Shown here: positions 16,143 to 23,898 of the stretch, one piece after another | Layout of the letters: every line of letters begins with the position of its first letter | Position numbering within the stretch: the stretch's first letter is position 1 | Assembly: GCA_003444085.1 (NCBI GenBank) | Contig: DLVL01000090.1 | Coordinates: 4,509 to 41,681 of the forward strand | Direction: 5' to 3' | Length of the DNA: 37,173 nt | DNA from: Kosmotogaceae bacterium | Lineage (GTDB): Bacteria; Thermotogota; Thermotogae; Petrotogales; Kosmotogaceae | The notes under the pieces: generated by a model | Seen by the model: only the letters and a program-made list of their open reading frames with translations | The model's database searches: none | What the model was told of the DNA's origin: nothing | Made by a program: the position numbers and the translations under genes

Positions 16143-18074
16143 TCACCTAGTTTCATCGGGTTCTTCTTTCTCCTCTTTACCTGAGTCCATGACCGGTTTC
16201 TTCTTCTCTTTCTCGTTGTTCTGTTCATCAAGATCGTCTCTGTAGTAGTTGCCTTCCTCCACAAGATCAAGAATCTCAGCCAGTTCTTTTCCAGTTATCG
16301 TTTCTCTCTCGAGAAGATAGTCAACCGCTTTATCAAGAGCTGGTCTTAAGCTGGAAATGACGCTCTTGGCCTTATCGTATGCCTCGTATACTGTCTTCTT
16401 CACCTCGTTGTCGATTTCGCTGGCTATCTGTTCACTGAAATTCCTTCTTCTTGTTATTTCCCTTCCCAAGAAGACTTCGCCCTCTTCTCTTCCCCAAGAA
16501 ACTGGGCCAAGCGATTCGCTCATACCGTACTGACAAATCATGCTTCGTGCAAGTGAAGAGGCCCTCTCAAGGTCATTTGTAGCACCGGTGGTAATATCGC
16601 TGAAGACGATTTCCTCAGCGGCACGACCTCCCAGAATCTGAGCGAGATTGTCAAAAAGCTCATTTCTTGAGACCAGGTATTTGTCTTCGAGAGGGAGGCT
16701 CTCTGTAAAACCAAGTGCGGAATGTCCACGAGGCACTATGGTGACTTTGTGAACTGGATAGGCTTCTTTCAGGGAGAGGCCAACCGCAGCATGACCCACT
16801 TCATGATAAGCAACGATCTTCTTCTCTTTAGGATTCATAACTCTCGATTTCCTGGCGGGTCCTGCCATCACTCTATCTATAGCCTCTTCAAGTTCGATCA
16901 TCGAGATGAGTTTCTTGCGAGCCCTTGCAGATAGCAAGGCAGCCTCATTAACAAGGTTCTCCAGGTCTGCACCAACAAAACCTGTCGTTCTTCTTGCCAG
17001 AAGGTTGATGTCTACTTCAGGATCAATGGGCTTACCCCTCATGTGTATCTTGAGTATCTCTGAACGCCCCTTCACATCTGGCGGATCAACCGTTATCTTC
17101 TTGTCGAAGCGCCCCGGGCGCAGTAATGCATGGTCAAGAATGTCAGGGCGGTTTGTAGCAGCAATTACTATAACGTTGGTCTTATTGTCAAAACCGTCCA
17201 TTTCGACCAGTATCTGGTTCAGTGTTTGTTCGCGCTCGTCGTGCCCTCCTCCCAATCCTGCCCCTCGGTGCCTTCCGACAGCATCGATTTCGTCAATAAA
17301 GACTATCGACGGCGCACTCGATTTGGCCTGATTGAACAGGTCTCTGACTCTGGAAGCTCCGACCCCCACAAACAGCTCCACAAAGTCCGACCCACTTATG
17401 TAGAGGAACGGGACATCAGCTTCTCCTGCAGCTGCTCTTGCCAGTAGTGTCTTACCCGTACCGGGAGGACCAACCAGAATAAGTCCCCTGGGCATCCTGG
17501 CTCCTGTTTCAGCAAAAGTTGTTGGATCTTTCAGGAAGGCAACCACATCTCCAAGCTCCTGGATCGCCTCATCAACTCCAGCAACGTCCTTGAAAGTTAT
17601 CTTCTTATCCATGTGTATGTACTTCTTTGCCGGGCTTCGAGTGAAGGTGAACGCCTGGGAATTCCTGCCGGACAATGCTCTCATGGCAAACAGCCAGATG
17701 AAGATGATTATTCCCAGCGGGATAAGTGTTCCGAGGATATTGATCCATAGTGAAGAGTCTGCGTCTTTCTCAAAACGAACGACGACCCCACGACTGACAA
17801 ATCCTTCCACTTCTTGTTGGAAGCTCTCGCTGGCAAGCGTTTGCGGACTAATCCTTGTCTCAATGGCTCTTCTTGGATCGTATCCAGTTGTATAGACTAT
17901 TTTGCCGTCATCATGTATGACAATATCAATAATATCTGCCTTATCGTCAACGAACTTGCTATAAGGAACTTCAACTGTAGTTTCTGTGGGGTACAAACCA
18001 ATGAGCGCAACTAATAAGAAGACGCCGAGGATGACATAAAAGAGTATCATCCCGATTTTAGGTCTCTGATTCAC
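16143..18074 (-). CDS. ftsH: ATP-dependent zinc metalloprotease FtsH
   Basis: Membrane-bound AAA+ protease that degrades misfolded membrane proteins and regulatory substrates. Of 643 residues, helices at about 7-28 and 108-132 flank a short extracytoplasmic domain. The AAA domain has Walker A GPPGTGKT (202-209), Walker B IVFIDEID (257-264) and the second region of homology NRPDILDHALLRPGRFD (about 308-324). The protease domain has the zinc motif HEVGH (424-428) and the third ligand Asp501. The tail after about 610 is highly charged. It starts with GTG 18074; the AGGAGG used lies in the last codons of tilS, so the two are coupled. tilS-ftsH linkage is also seen in Bacillota, where hprT lies between; hprT is missing here. 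Confidence 0.97.
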   Translation of the reverse strand: MNQRPKIGMILFYVILGVFLLVALIGLYPTETTVEVPYSKFVDDKADIIDIVIHDDGKIVYTTGYDPRRAIETRISPQTLASESFQQEVEGFVSRGVVVRFEKDADSSLWINILGTLIPLGIIIFIWLFAMRALSGRNSQAFTFTRSPAKKYIHMDKKITFKDVAGVDEAIQELGDVVAFLKDPTTFAETGARMPRGLILVGPPGTGKTLLARAAAGEADVPFLYISGSDFVELFVGVGASRVRDLFNQAKSSAPSIVFIDEIDAVGRHRGAGLGGGHDEREQTLNQILVEMDGFDNKTNVIVIAATNRPDILDHALLRPGRFDKKITVDPPDVKGRSEILKIHMRGKPIDPEVDINLLARRTTGFVGADLENLVNEAALLSARARKKLISMIELEEAIDRVMAGPARKSRVMNPKEKKIVAYHEVGHAAVGLSLKEAYPVHKVTIVPRGHSALGFTESLPLEDKYLVSRNELFDNLAQILGGRAAEEIVFSDITTGATNDLERASSLARSMICQYGMSESLGPVSWGREEGEVFLGREITRRRNFSEQIASEIDNEVKKTVYEAYDKAKSVISSLRPALDKAVDYLLERETITGKELAEILDLVEEGNYYRDDLDEQNNEKEKKKPVMDSGKEEKEEPDETR

Positions 18075-18078
18075 TCAG

Positions 18079-19467
18079 TTACCTCCTCTCAAGCCACAAA
18101 ACCACGACTTTCTCTTCGATGAAATCACATCGACATATCTCGCTGGTCCTGATTCCTGGAACCCAAAGAATATTCCCTTCGCGATCCTCCACAACAACTG
18201 TCTGATCAAGAAAAGCTGTCTCTCCAGCATCATGAATAATCCTTTCAACTTCCCGCTCTCTCTTCATACCAAAAGGTATCATCTTGTCTCCCGGTAACGT
18301 TCTTCTCACTTTCAGAGGAAGTCTAAGCTTGTTCTCAGAACACACGGACAGGTCTGCTCCATCGATCTTCTCAGGGCACTTCTCAGAAAACAGAATACGA
18401 ATTCGACCAATGTTGAAGTCTCCTGAATACGGCAGTTCCGAAATAACCTGTTCTTCTGTCTCCTTCGGAATAATAAGATCACCTTTGTAGAAGAAGACAT
18501 ACTTTCCGATTCTGCTAGCCTTTACACTGCCTTTAAACTCCACCGTCCATCTGCGATTCTGGGAAAAGAGACAGCCCAGAAATGTTCTGATCCTCTCCCT
18601 TGTTGGAGTATAACCACTCTCGTCCATACGAGACACGATTTCCCTTGCTACCTCAGCAACCAGGGATCTGTCCACTTTTGTCAGGCTGTCAACCTCTTGA
18701 ATGAGGACATCATTGATTTTCTTGAATCGCTTCAATTCCTTCTCAACTAGAGAGTTCAAGAGCCCCTGAATATCATTCGCGTTTTCGAACAACCTGTAGA
18801 ATGAATCGAGAACCTCAGGATTCAGCTTCTTAAGCTCTGGTAACACCCTGTTTCTCACCAGGTTCCGCTCAAAAACTTCCACAACGTTGGTATCATCAAG
18901 GCTATAAGGAATCTCATTAATTGTAACATAACTGATTATCTCTTGCACTTTCAGGCACAGGAAGGGACGGATTATGCGATCTCTGATTGGTGCCATTCCC
19001 GTCAATCCACGAACACCTGTTCCTCTTGCAATTCTCATCAATATCGTCTCTGACAGATCACTCATATGGTGCGCGAGAGCAATCCGGTCAGCATTCAGCT
19101 CTTCACACTTGTCTGAAAGGAAAGCGTTTCTGAGATTTCGCGCGGACTCCTCAAGAGATTCCCCCTTCGTCTGTGCAGCGCGTTCTCTTGATCTACCCTG
19201 GCCTGTAACAAATGGAACATCCAGTTGATCACAGTAACTCCTGATCAATCGCGCTTCAACTTCTCCCGAACCTTCTCTTATGAGGTGATCAAAATAGGCA
19301 GCAATCACTTTGATTTCGAGTGTCTCTCGATGATTGCTGAGGAAGTGAAGCAATGCCATTGAGTCTTTTCCGCCTGATACTGCCACCAGAATCGTCTCTC
19401 CACACTTGATGAGGTCCCACTCTTCGATGAAACTCAGAACCTTTCCAGTCATGCCTTCTGTTCTCAC
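18079..19467 (-). CDS. tilS: tRNA(Ile)-lysidine synthase
   Basis: Modifies C34 of tRNA-Ile(CAU) to lysidine using lysine and ATP, so that the tRNA reads AUA and is charged with isoleucine. The N-terminal PP-loop ATPase has SGGKDS at about 31-36, then AAYFDHLIR, ALAHHMSD and RGTGVRGLTGM, typical of TilS. The remaining residues (to 462) form the substrate-binding and C-terminal TilS domains (LPGDKMIPFGM, GNILWVPGIR). The start GTG 19467 with GGTGG 5 nt upstream is preferred over ATG 19452. The reading frame runs on upstream into the tRNA gene, which cannot be coding. It follows a tRNA-Thr and its terminator by only 16 nt. Confidence 0.93.
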   Translation of the reverse strand: MRTEGMTGKVLSFIEEWDLIKCGETILVAVSGGKDSMALLHFLSNHRETLEIKVIAAYFDHLIREGSGEVEARLIRSYCDQLDVPFVTGQGRSRERAAQTKGESLEESARNLRNAFLSDKCEELNADRIALAHHMSDLSETILMRIARGTGVRGLTGMAPIRDRIIRPFLCLKVQEIISYVTINEIPYSLDDTNVVEVFERNLVRNRVLPELKKLNPEVLDSFYRLFENANDIQGLLNSLVEKELKRFKKINDVLIQEVDSLTKVDRSLVAEVAREIVSRMDESGYTPTRERIRTFLGCLFSQNRRWTVEFKGSVKASRIGKYVFFYKGDLIIPKETEEQVISELPYSGDFNIGRIRILFSEKCPEKIDGADLSVCSENKLRLPLKVRRTLPGDKMIPFGMKREREVERIIHDAGETAFLDQTVVVEDREGNILWVPGIRTSEICRCDFIEEKVVVLWLERR

Positions 19468-19483
19468 GATAACCACCTTATAG

Positions 19484-19506
19484 AAAAACTGCGCCCCTTG
19501 GGGCGC
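19484..19506 (-). terminator. Intrinsic terminator after tRNA-Thr
   Basis: On the minus strand GCGCCCC-AA-GGGGCGC forms a 7-bp all-GC stem followed by AGTTTTTC. It begins 3 nt after the encoded CCA of the tRNA and ends 16 nt before the tilS start codon. The 2-nt loop means one closing pair must open, leaving about 6 bp. Efficiency may be partial, which would allow tilS expression. Confidence 0.75.
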
Positions 19507-19509
19507 AAA

Positions 19510-19585
19510 TGGAGCCAACGATGGGACTTGAACCCATAACCTGCTCATTACGAATGAGCCGCTCTGCCGGTTGAGCTACGTTGGC
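19510..19585 (-). tRNA. tRNA-Thr(CGU)
   Basis: A 76-nt tRNA with encoded CCA (19512-19510). The acceptor stem pairs GCCAACG with CGTTGGC, discriminator T. The D arm includes GCTC...GAGC, the anticodon stem is GCTCA/TGAGC with loop TTCGTAA, and the T arm has GTTCAAGTC within TGGG/CCCA. The anticodon CGT reads ACG (Thr). It lies between rny and tilS with its own promoter and terminator. Confidence 0.95.
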
Positions 19586-19595
19586 AGCCAGACGT

Positions 19596-19624
19596 ATTCT
19601 ACATCAGGGCTTGAGCGATGTCAA
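19596..19624 (-). promoter_or_regulatory. Sigma-70 type promoter of tRNA-Thr
   Basis: On the minus strand a perfect -35 TTGACA (19624-19619) and -10 TAGAAT (19601-19596, five of six matches) are separated by 17 nt. Transcription should start near 19589, a few nucleotides before the mature tRNA 5' end. The -35 begins 4 nt after the rny stop codon, and no terminator separates the two genes. Confidence 0.85.
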
Positions 19625-19628
19625 CGTA

Positions 19629-21161
19629 TCAACTGGCGTACGCCACGCTTCTCTTTTCCCGTATGACAGTAACCTTGATGACACCAGGGTATTCCAGTTT
19701 TGACTCAATCTCCCTTGCGATATCTGCCGAAAGCTTCTCCGAGAGAGCATCATCGAGTTTCTCTGGTTCGACTATTACTCGGATTTCTCTCCCAGCCTGT
19801 ATTGCATACGCCTTCTCGATGTGACTGAAACCTTTGGCGATTCCCTCCAGATTCTCTAGTCGTTTTATGTACATGTCCAGAGACTCTCTTCTGGCACCAG
19901 GTCTGGCTGCGGACACAGCATCAGCAGCAGCAACGAGTACAGCTTCTGCGCTTGTAGGTTCAACTTCACCATGGTGGTACTGGATCATGTTCACAACTTG
20001 AGCCTTCTCTCCGTATCTCTTAGCGATATCCCCCCCGATAGAGGCGTGTGACCCCTCAATCTCGTGATCGAGAGCCTTACCAATGTCATGCAATATGGCC
20101 CCTCTCTTGACCTTGTCCACATTCAAACCCAGTTCCGCGGCCATCAGTGCAGCAATCTGAGCGACCTCAATAGAATGAGCGAGGACATTCTGCCCATAAC
20201 TGGTCCTGTACTTCAGTCGACCAAGGAGTTTGACCAGCTCAGGATGAAGCGACGGTATACCTACTCTCATTAGAGCTTCCTGGCCGGCTTCCTTTATTTC
20301 AGCATAGATCTCTTTCTTTGACTTTTCGTACATCTCCTCTATCCTGGCTGGGTGAATCCTCCCATCTTCTATCAGTTTCTCAAGGGTCAATTTTCCGATC
20401 TCTCTTCTGAGGGGATTGAAACACGAAATCACAACAACTTCAGGAGTATCGTCAATGATCAGATCTGCTCCTGTGAGCTTCTCAAATGCCCTTATGTTTC
20501 TTCCTTCGCGTCCGATTATTCTTCCTTTCATCTCATCAGAAGGAAGACTCACAGTACTTACCGTTACATCCCCGGTATAGTCTGCTGCATATCTCTGAAT
20601 TGCATTGACTATTACCCACTTTGCATGCTTGCTTGCATCCTCTTCATACTGCTCTTTCAGTTGTTTGTATCGCTGAGCAATATCATGTTCATACATCTCC
20701 TCGGCCCTCTTGAGCACAATCTGCCTGGCTTCATCGGGCGACAAGTCTGCTAACTCGTAAAGTTTCTTTTCTGCTTCTTCCTTTTGTCTTCTGACTTCTT
20801 CACGTTCTTTCTCTATATCGTTCTTCAGTCTTTCAACAGTCTCTTCCTTCTTGTCAAGATTGTCTTCCCTTCGAGATATTCTTTCCTCCCACTGCTTCAG
20901 CTCATCCCTTTCTTTGCGAAATTCCCTTTCCTTCTCTTCTCTGAGCTTGTGCAGTTCTTCTCTACCCTCGATAATTGCTTTCTTTTTCAGGTGTTCCGCT
21001 TCTTCAGCTGCCCTTTCCCGTATGCTCTCAGCGTCAGCTTTCGCAGCTCTTTGTTGTTCTTCTACAATCCTTCTTGTACGTTTCTCTATCGCGGGGACGA
21101 GAACGATCACAGATGCTACGATTCCTATAGCCAGACCTAAGATTATCCACAATACAATCAT
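19629..21161 (-). CDS. rny: Ribonuclease Y
   Basis: Membrane-anchored endoribonuclease that starts bulk mRNA decay. The 510 residues contain an N-terminal membrane helix (about 2-24), a long charged coiled coil (about 26-138), a KH RNA-binding domain (GRIIGREGRNIRAF near 213-226) and an HD domain with ILHDIGKALDHE (HD at 358-359) plus later YHHGE. Order and length are standard. The start is ATG 21161, with GTG 21167 in frame as an alternative. Neither has an SD at normal distance; the only strong one, AGGAGGG, is at 21214-21208, 46 nt from the ATG, with inverted repeats in between (see the separate feature). Confidence 0.95.
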   Translation of the reverse strand: MIVLWIILGLAIGIVASVIVLVPAIEKRTRRIVEEQQRAAKADAESIRERAAEEAEHLKKKAIIEGREELHKLREEKEREFRKERDELKQWEERISRREDNLDKKEETVERLKNDIEKEREEVRRQKEEAEKKLYELADLSPDEARQIVLKRAEEMYEHDIAQRYKQLKEQYEEDASKHAKWVIVNAIQRYAADYTGDVTVSTVSLPSDEMKGRIIGREGRNIRAFEKLTGADLIIDDTPEVVVISCFNPLRREIGKLTLEKLIEDGRIHPARIEEMYEKSKKEIYAEIKEAGQEALMRVGIPSLHPELVKLLGRLKYRTSYGQNVLAHSIEVAQIAALMAAELGLNVDKVKRGAILHDIGKALDHEIEGSHASIGGDIAKRYGEKAQVVNMIQYHHGEVEPTSAEAVLVAAADAVSAARPGARRESLDMYIKRLENLEGIAKGFSHIEKAYAIQAGREIRVIVEPEKLDDALSEKLSADIAREIESKLEYPGVIKVTVIREKRSVAYAS

Positions 21162-21167
21162 TCGCAC

Positions 21168-21214
21168 GCTGGCACGATCGTCCGCCAGATATGGATCTTG
21201 GCCAGCTCCCTCCT
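21168..21214 (-). promoter_or_regulatory. Distant SD plus inverted repeats before rny (possible SD-relocating hairpin)
   Basis: On the minus strand the order is AGGAGGG (21214-21208), A, GCTGGC (21206-21201), a 27-nt loop, GCCAGC (21173-21168), GTGCGA, then the ATG. Pairing GCTGGC with GCCAGC would loop out the middle and leave AGGAGGG about 7 nt from the ATG, an ideal spacing. The loop contains AGAT-CCAT-ATCT (21198-21187). A competing pairing uses CTGGC (21188-21184) with GCCAG (21173-21169). The 118-nt gap 21168-21285 otherwise holds no clear promoter. Confidence 0.45.
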
Positions 21215-21285
21215 TTCTAATCGGTTGTCAAATATCTCATCTTAGTATTCTCTGCTGGAATAACTCTGCTGAGGGATAAGGTTGT

Positions 21286-21762
21286 TCAGCTCTCGATAAG
21301 TTCATTCAAGTTTGCACGAATCCTCTCGTACTCAAAACCTTTCCTCAGAAACTTGTTAACGAGTTTCCTTCTCTCATCAGGAGTAATACCAGACTTTGTT
21401 GTACTCTTCCGAATCTCTTCTCTGAGAACCCTTTCAAATTCCTGTTGAACGGTCTCCTGTCCCAGAAGCCCCTCTATCTTTTCTCTGTTCAGTCCCAGAC
21501 TCTCAAGTTCTCTTCTTACCCTTACGGGACCTTTTCTCAAGAGTTTTATTGAGTCGGAAACAAATAGCTGGGCAAAACGGCTGTCATTTATTATTTCTCT
21601 TTCCTTTAGCTCTGTAATGGCACATTCTATATCTTCTGGAGTGAAACCCTTCTTTTGCAAATGAGTCCTGACTTCATACTCTGTCCGTTCCCTGAAACTC
21701 AAAAACCTCTTCAGGCTGCTGAAGATTTCCCTTTGAGTTTCATCTTCACTGCTGTTTCTCAT
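21286..21762 (-). CDS. recX: RecA regulatory protein RecX
   Basis: Small cytosolic modulator that binds RecA filaments and limits or controls recombination. The 158 residues show the RecX three-helix repeat pattern: FLSFRERTEYEVRTHLQKKGF near 20-40, then IINDSRFAQLFVSD, KGPVRVRRELESLGL near 77-91, and a C-terminal RKLVNKFLRKGFEYERI. Length is normal. The ATG at 21762 lies inside the end of recA (overlap of 17 nt), so translation is coupled to recA and stoichiometry with RecA is probably kept low; the SD is poor. Confidence 0.9.
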   Translation of the reverse strand: MRNSSEDETQREIFSSLKRFLSFRERTEYEVRTHLQKKGFTPEDIECAITELKEREIINDSRFAQLFVSDSIKLLRKGPVRVRRELESLGLNREKIEGLLGQETVQQEFERVLREEIRKSTTKSGITPDERRKLVNKFLRKGFEYERIRANLNELIES

Positions 21763-22798
21763 TGTTACCGTCTTCCAGGGAAGCAGTCTCTGGTAGATTG
21801 AGAGCTTTTCTTATTCTCCCCTCGATCTCTGACATAATGTCCGGGTTTTTCGATAGATACTCTGCGGAATTCGACTTTCCCTGACCGAGGCTGGTCTCAT
21901 TACCATCTTCTTGAATATAGTTGTACCACGCACCTTTTCTTTCCACTATACCGGTATCCAGGCCAAGATTTATCAACTCGTGTTCCTTTGCTATCCCTCT
22001 TCCATAAATGATGTCAACCTTGGCCTCTTTGAATGGCGGAGCAAGCTTGTTCTTGACAACTTTGATGGTAGTCTCATTACCCGTTACGTTTGATCCTTCT
22101 CTTATGGCAGCACCTCGTCTTATCTCAAGTCTTATGGAAGCATAAAACTTAAGCGCCACCCCCCCTGTCGTAGTCTCGGGGTTGCCGTACATAACTCCAA
22201 TCTTCATCCTTGTCTGGTTGATGAACATCACGATCGTTCTGGACTTGCTAACCGTTCCCGAAATCTTACGAAGTGTTTGTGACATCAATCTCGCTTGCAG
22301 CCCAACCTGTAGTTCGCCAATTGAACCTTCAATTTCAGTCCTGGGAACCAGTGCTGCCACAGAATCAACAACGACCATATCCACGGCATTTGATCTGACC
22401 AGACCATCGACAATCTCAAGGGCCTGTTCACCATAATCAGGCTGAGAAATGAGTAGATTGTCAACATCAACGCCCAGACTTCTGGCATACTTGATATCTA
22501 GCGCGTGCTCAGCATCTACAAATGCAGCAATACCGCCTCTTTTCTGCACTTCGGCTACAGCATGAAGTGCGACCGTTGTCTTTCCGCTTGACTCTGCTCC
22601 GTATACCTCAACAACACGTCCTCTCGGATAACCTCCGATGGTTACTGCACTGTCTATAGATAACGAACCAGAAGAAATCACATCAGCAGTCTGTTTAGAT
22701 TCCTGACTGCCAAGTAGCATCACAGAACCCTTCCCAAATTGCTTTTCGATCTCTCTTATTGCCCTGTCAAGTGCAGCTTTCTTATCTCTCGACGTCAT
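21746..22798 (-). CDS. recA: Recombinase RecA
   Basis: DNA strand-exchange ATPase and co-protease for the SOS response. The 350 residues include an N-terminal helix (KKAALDRAIREIEKQFGKGSVM), Walker A GAESSGKT (67-74), VDAEHALD, the Walker B strand with VVVDSVAAL, loop L2 with MKIGVMYGNPETTTGG, and KVVKNKLAPPFKEA. The acidic tail is short. The start ATG 22798 (TSRDKK) matches the usual RecA start; a longer frame to 22909 runs inside thpR. GGGGGA lies about 9 nt upstream. It overlaps thpR by 17 nt. I see no LexA-type operator in the immediate upstream coding DNA. Confidence 0.98.
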   Translation of the reverse strand: MTSRDKKAALDRAIREIEKQFGKGSVMLLGSQESKQTADVISSGSLSIDSAVTIGGYPRGRVVEVYGAESSGKTTVALHAVAEVQKRGGIAAFVDAEHALDIKYARSLGVDVDNLLISQPDYGEQALEIVDGLVRSNAVDMVVVDSVAALVPRTEIEGSIGELQVGLQARLMSQTLRKISGTVSKSRTIVMFINQTRMKIGVMYGNPETTTGGVALKFYASIRLEIRRGAAIREGSNVTGNETTIKVVKNKLAPPFKEAKVDIIYGRGIAKEHELINLGLDTGIVERKGAWYNYIQEDGNETSLGQGKSNSAEYLSKNPDIMSEIEGRIRKALNLPETASLEDGNNEKQQ

Positions 22799-23354
22799 AC
22801 TCTTGAAGTCCCCCTTCAAAATCACAGGTGTATAGTTCTCGATACTTTGCGCCCTCTCTTCCAAGAATCGACTCGAATACCTTGACCTCACTGACTGATA
22901 CAACAACACTTTCCGGGGTTAAGGTCTCGATGAGTTTCTCCCAGTACTCTGGGCTGTACTTGATTCGTCCCACAGTTATGTGTGGGTGAAACGAACCTTC
23001 AACGGGGATCGAAAGACTCTCCGTCAAAATCCTGATTTCTCTCCTGAGACTGTGGACTGTGGGCGAATCATCTAGCCCGAGCCAGATGACTCGCGGCAAC
23101 CCCTTATACTTGAAATATCCTATCTGTTTTGTCACAATTGAGAAAGATGGGAATCCCCTCAAACGGTTTGAAAGCATATGTGCAAGCTGTCTGGCCTTCG
23201 ATCTCTCAATCTCACCAAGAAAGGCAAGTGTGAGATGGGCATTACCAGAGCTTACCCAGTTCCCCTTGAATCCCATTCTTCTAAGCTTCTCCGCACTCCT
23301 GTCGAGTATTTCTGAAACTCTCGGACCAGTATCTATGGCAACAAATGACCGCAA
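22782..23354 (-). CDS. thpR: RNA 2',3'-cyclic phosphodiesterase
   Basis: 2H-superfamily phosphoesterase (LigT/ThpR) that opens 2',3'-cyclic phosphates on RNA ends. The two catalytic HxTx motifs are HLTLAFLG and HPHITVGRIK, in the two halves of the 190-residue protein. FVAIDTGPRV at the N-terminus is the usual first strand. The start is taken as TTG 23354 because GGAGGGG lies 6 nt upstream and it falls just after the pgsA stop; TTG 23369 is in frame but overlaps. thpR next to recA is seen in several bacterial phyla, for reasons unknown. Confidence 0.9.
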   Translation of the reverse strand: MRSFVAIDTGPRVSEILDRSAEKLRRMGFKGNWVSSGNAHLTLAFLGEIERSKARQLAHMLSNRLRGFPSFSIVTKQIGYFKYKGLPRVIWLGLDDSPTVHSLRREIRILTESLSIPVEGSFHPHITVGRIKYSPEYWEKLIETLTPESVVVSVSEVKVFESILGREGAKYRELYTCDFEGGLQEYDVER

Positions 23355-23355
23355 C

Positions 23356-23898
23356 TTAATCCCCTCCAATCAGGGTTTTTCGATGCCTGAGCAGGTAATT
23401 CATGCCGCTTGCAACGGTAACTGCACCAACTACGACCTGGAGAACTACCATTCCTGCTCCAGAAGGAAAATCAAAGAGCAAGTGGAAATAGGCCGCTGCA
23501 ATAAAAGCAAAGTGAACAACTGTTTTCGCCTTTCCCATCATGTCAGCGGGAATGACTATTCCCGACGATGCACTCAGCATCCTGATTCCTGAGACAAGAA
23601 TGTCTCTGAACACAATGATTATCAACAACCAGAAATTGACCAATCCTGCAGCAAACAATGCAATGAATATCCCGGTCACAAGTATCTTGTCAGACAGCTG
23701 ATCAAGGAACTTACCCATTCTCGTCACAATGTCGTACTTCCTTGCCAGATAACCGTCAAAATAATCTGTCAACGCTGCTACTGCAAAGACTATGCCGGAC
23801 CCCCATATCGCTGCGGTGGTATCTATCCTCAACAGGATGATCACAGGAAAAGTCATCACTATCCTTGAAAGCGTCAATAGATTAGGCAGATTTCGCAT
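23356..23898 (-). CDS. pgsA: CDP-diacylglycerol-glycerol-3-phosphate 3-phosphatidyltransferase
   Basis: Membrane enzyme for the committed step of phosphatidylglycerol synthesis. The CDP-alcohol phosphotransferase signature is complete: DYFDGYLARKYDIVTRMGKF then LDQLSDK, matching DG-x2-AR-x8-G-x3-D-x3-D. The 180 residues contain several hydrophobic helices (about 8-30, 32-44, 75-100, 120-175). NLPNLLTLSRI at the N-terminus is typical. The ATG overlaps the end of rimO by 17 nt. A cardiolipin or phosphatidylserine synthase assignment is less likely given this N-terminus and the PgsA/recA neighbourhood. Confidence 0.92.
   Translation of the reverse strand: MRNLPNLLTLSRIVMTFPVIILLRIDTTAAIWGSGIVFAVAALTDYFDGYLARKYDIVTRMGKFLDQLSDKILVTGIFIALFAAGLVNFWLLIIIVFRDILVSGIRMLSASSGIVIPADMMGKAKTVVHFAFIAAAYFHLLFDFPSGAGMVVLQVVVGAVTVASGMNYLLRHRKTLIGGD

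Noticed and set aside
19468..19548. In-frame upstream extension of tilS
   Set aside because: It runs through the terminator and into the tRNA-Thr gene; the family N-terminus begins after the GTG at 19467.
20784..21279. Serine/phenylalanine-rich open frames on the plus strand opposite rny
   Set aside because: They are the complement of the charged coiled coil of RNase Y, whose Glu/Lys codons read as Phe/Ser/Leu on the other strand.
22799..22909. In-frame upstream extension of recA
   Set aside because: It lies inside thpR with no SD; the conserved RecA N-terminus starts just after 22798.
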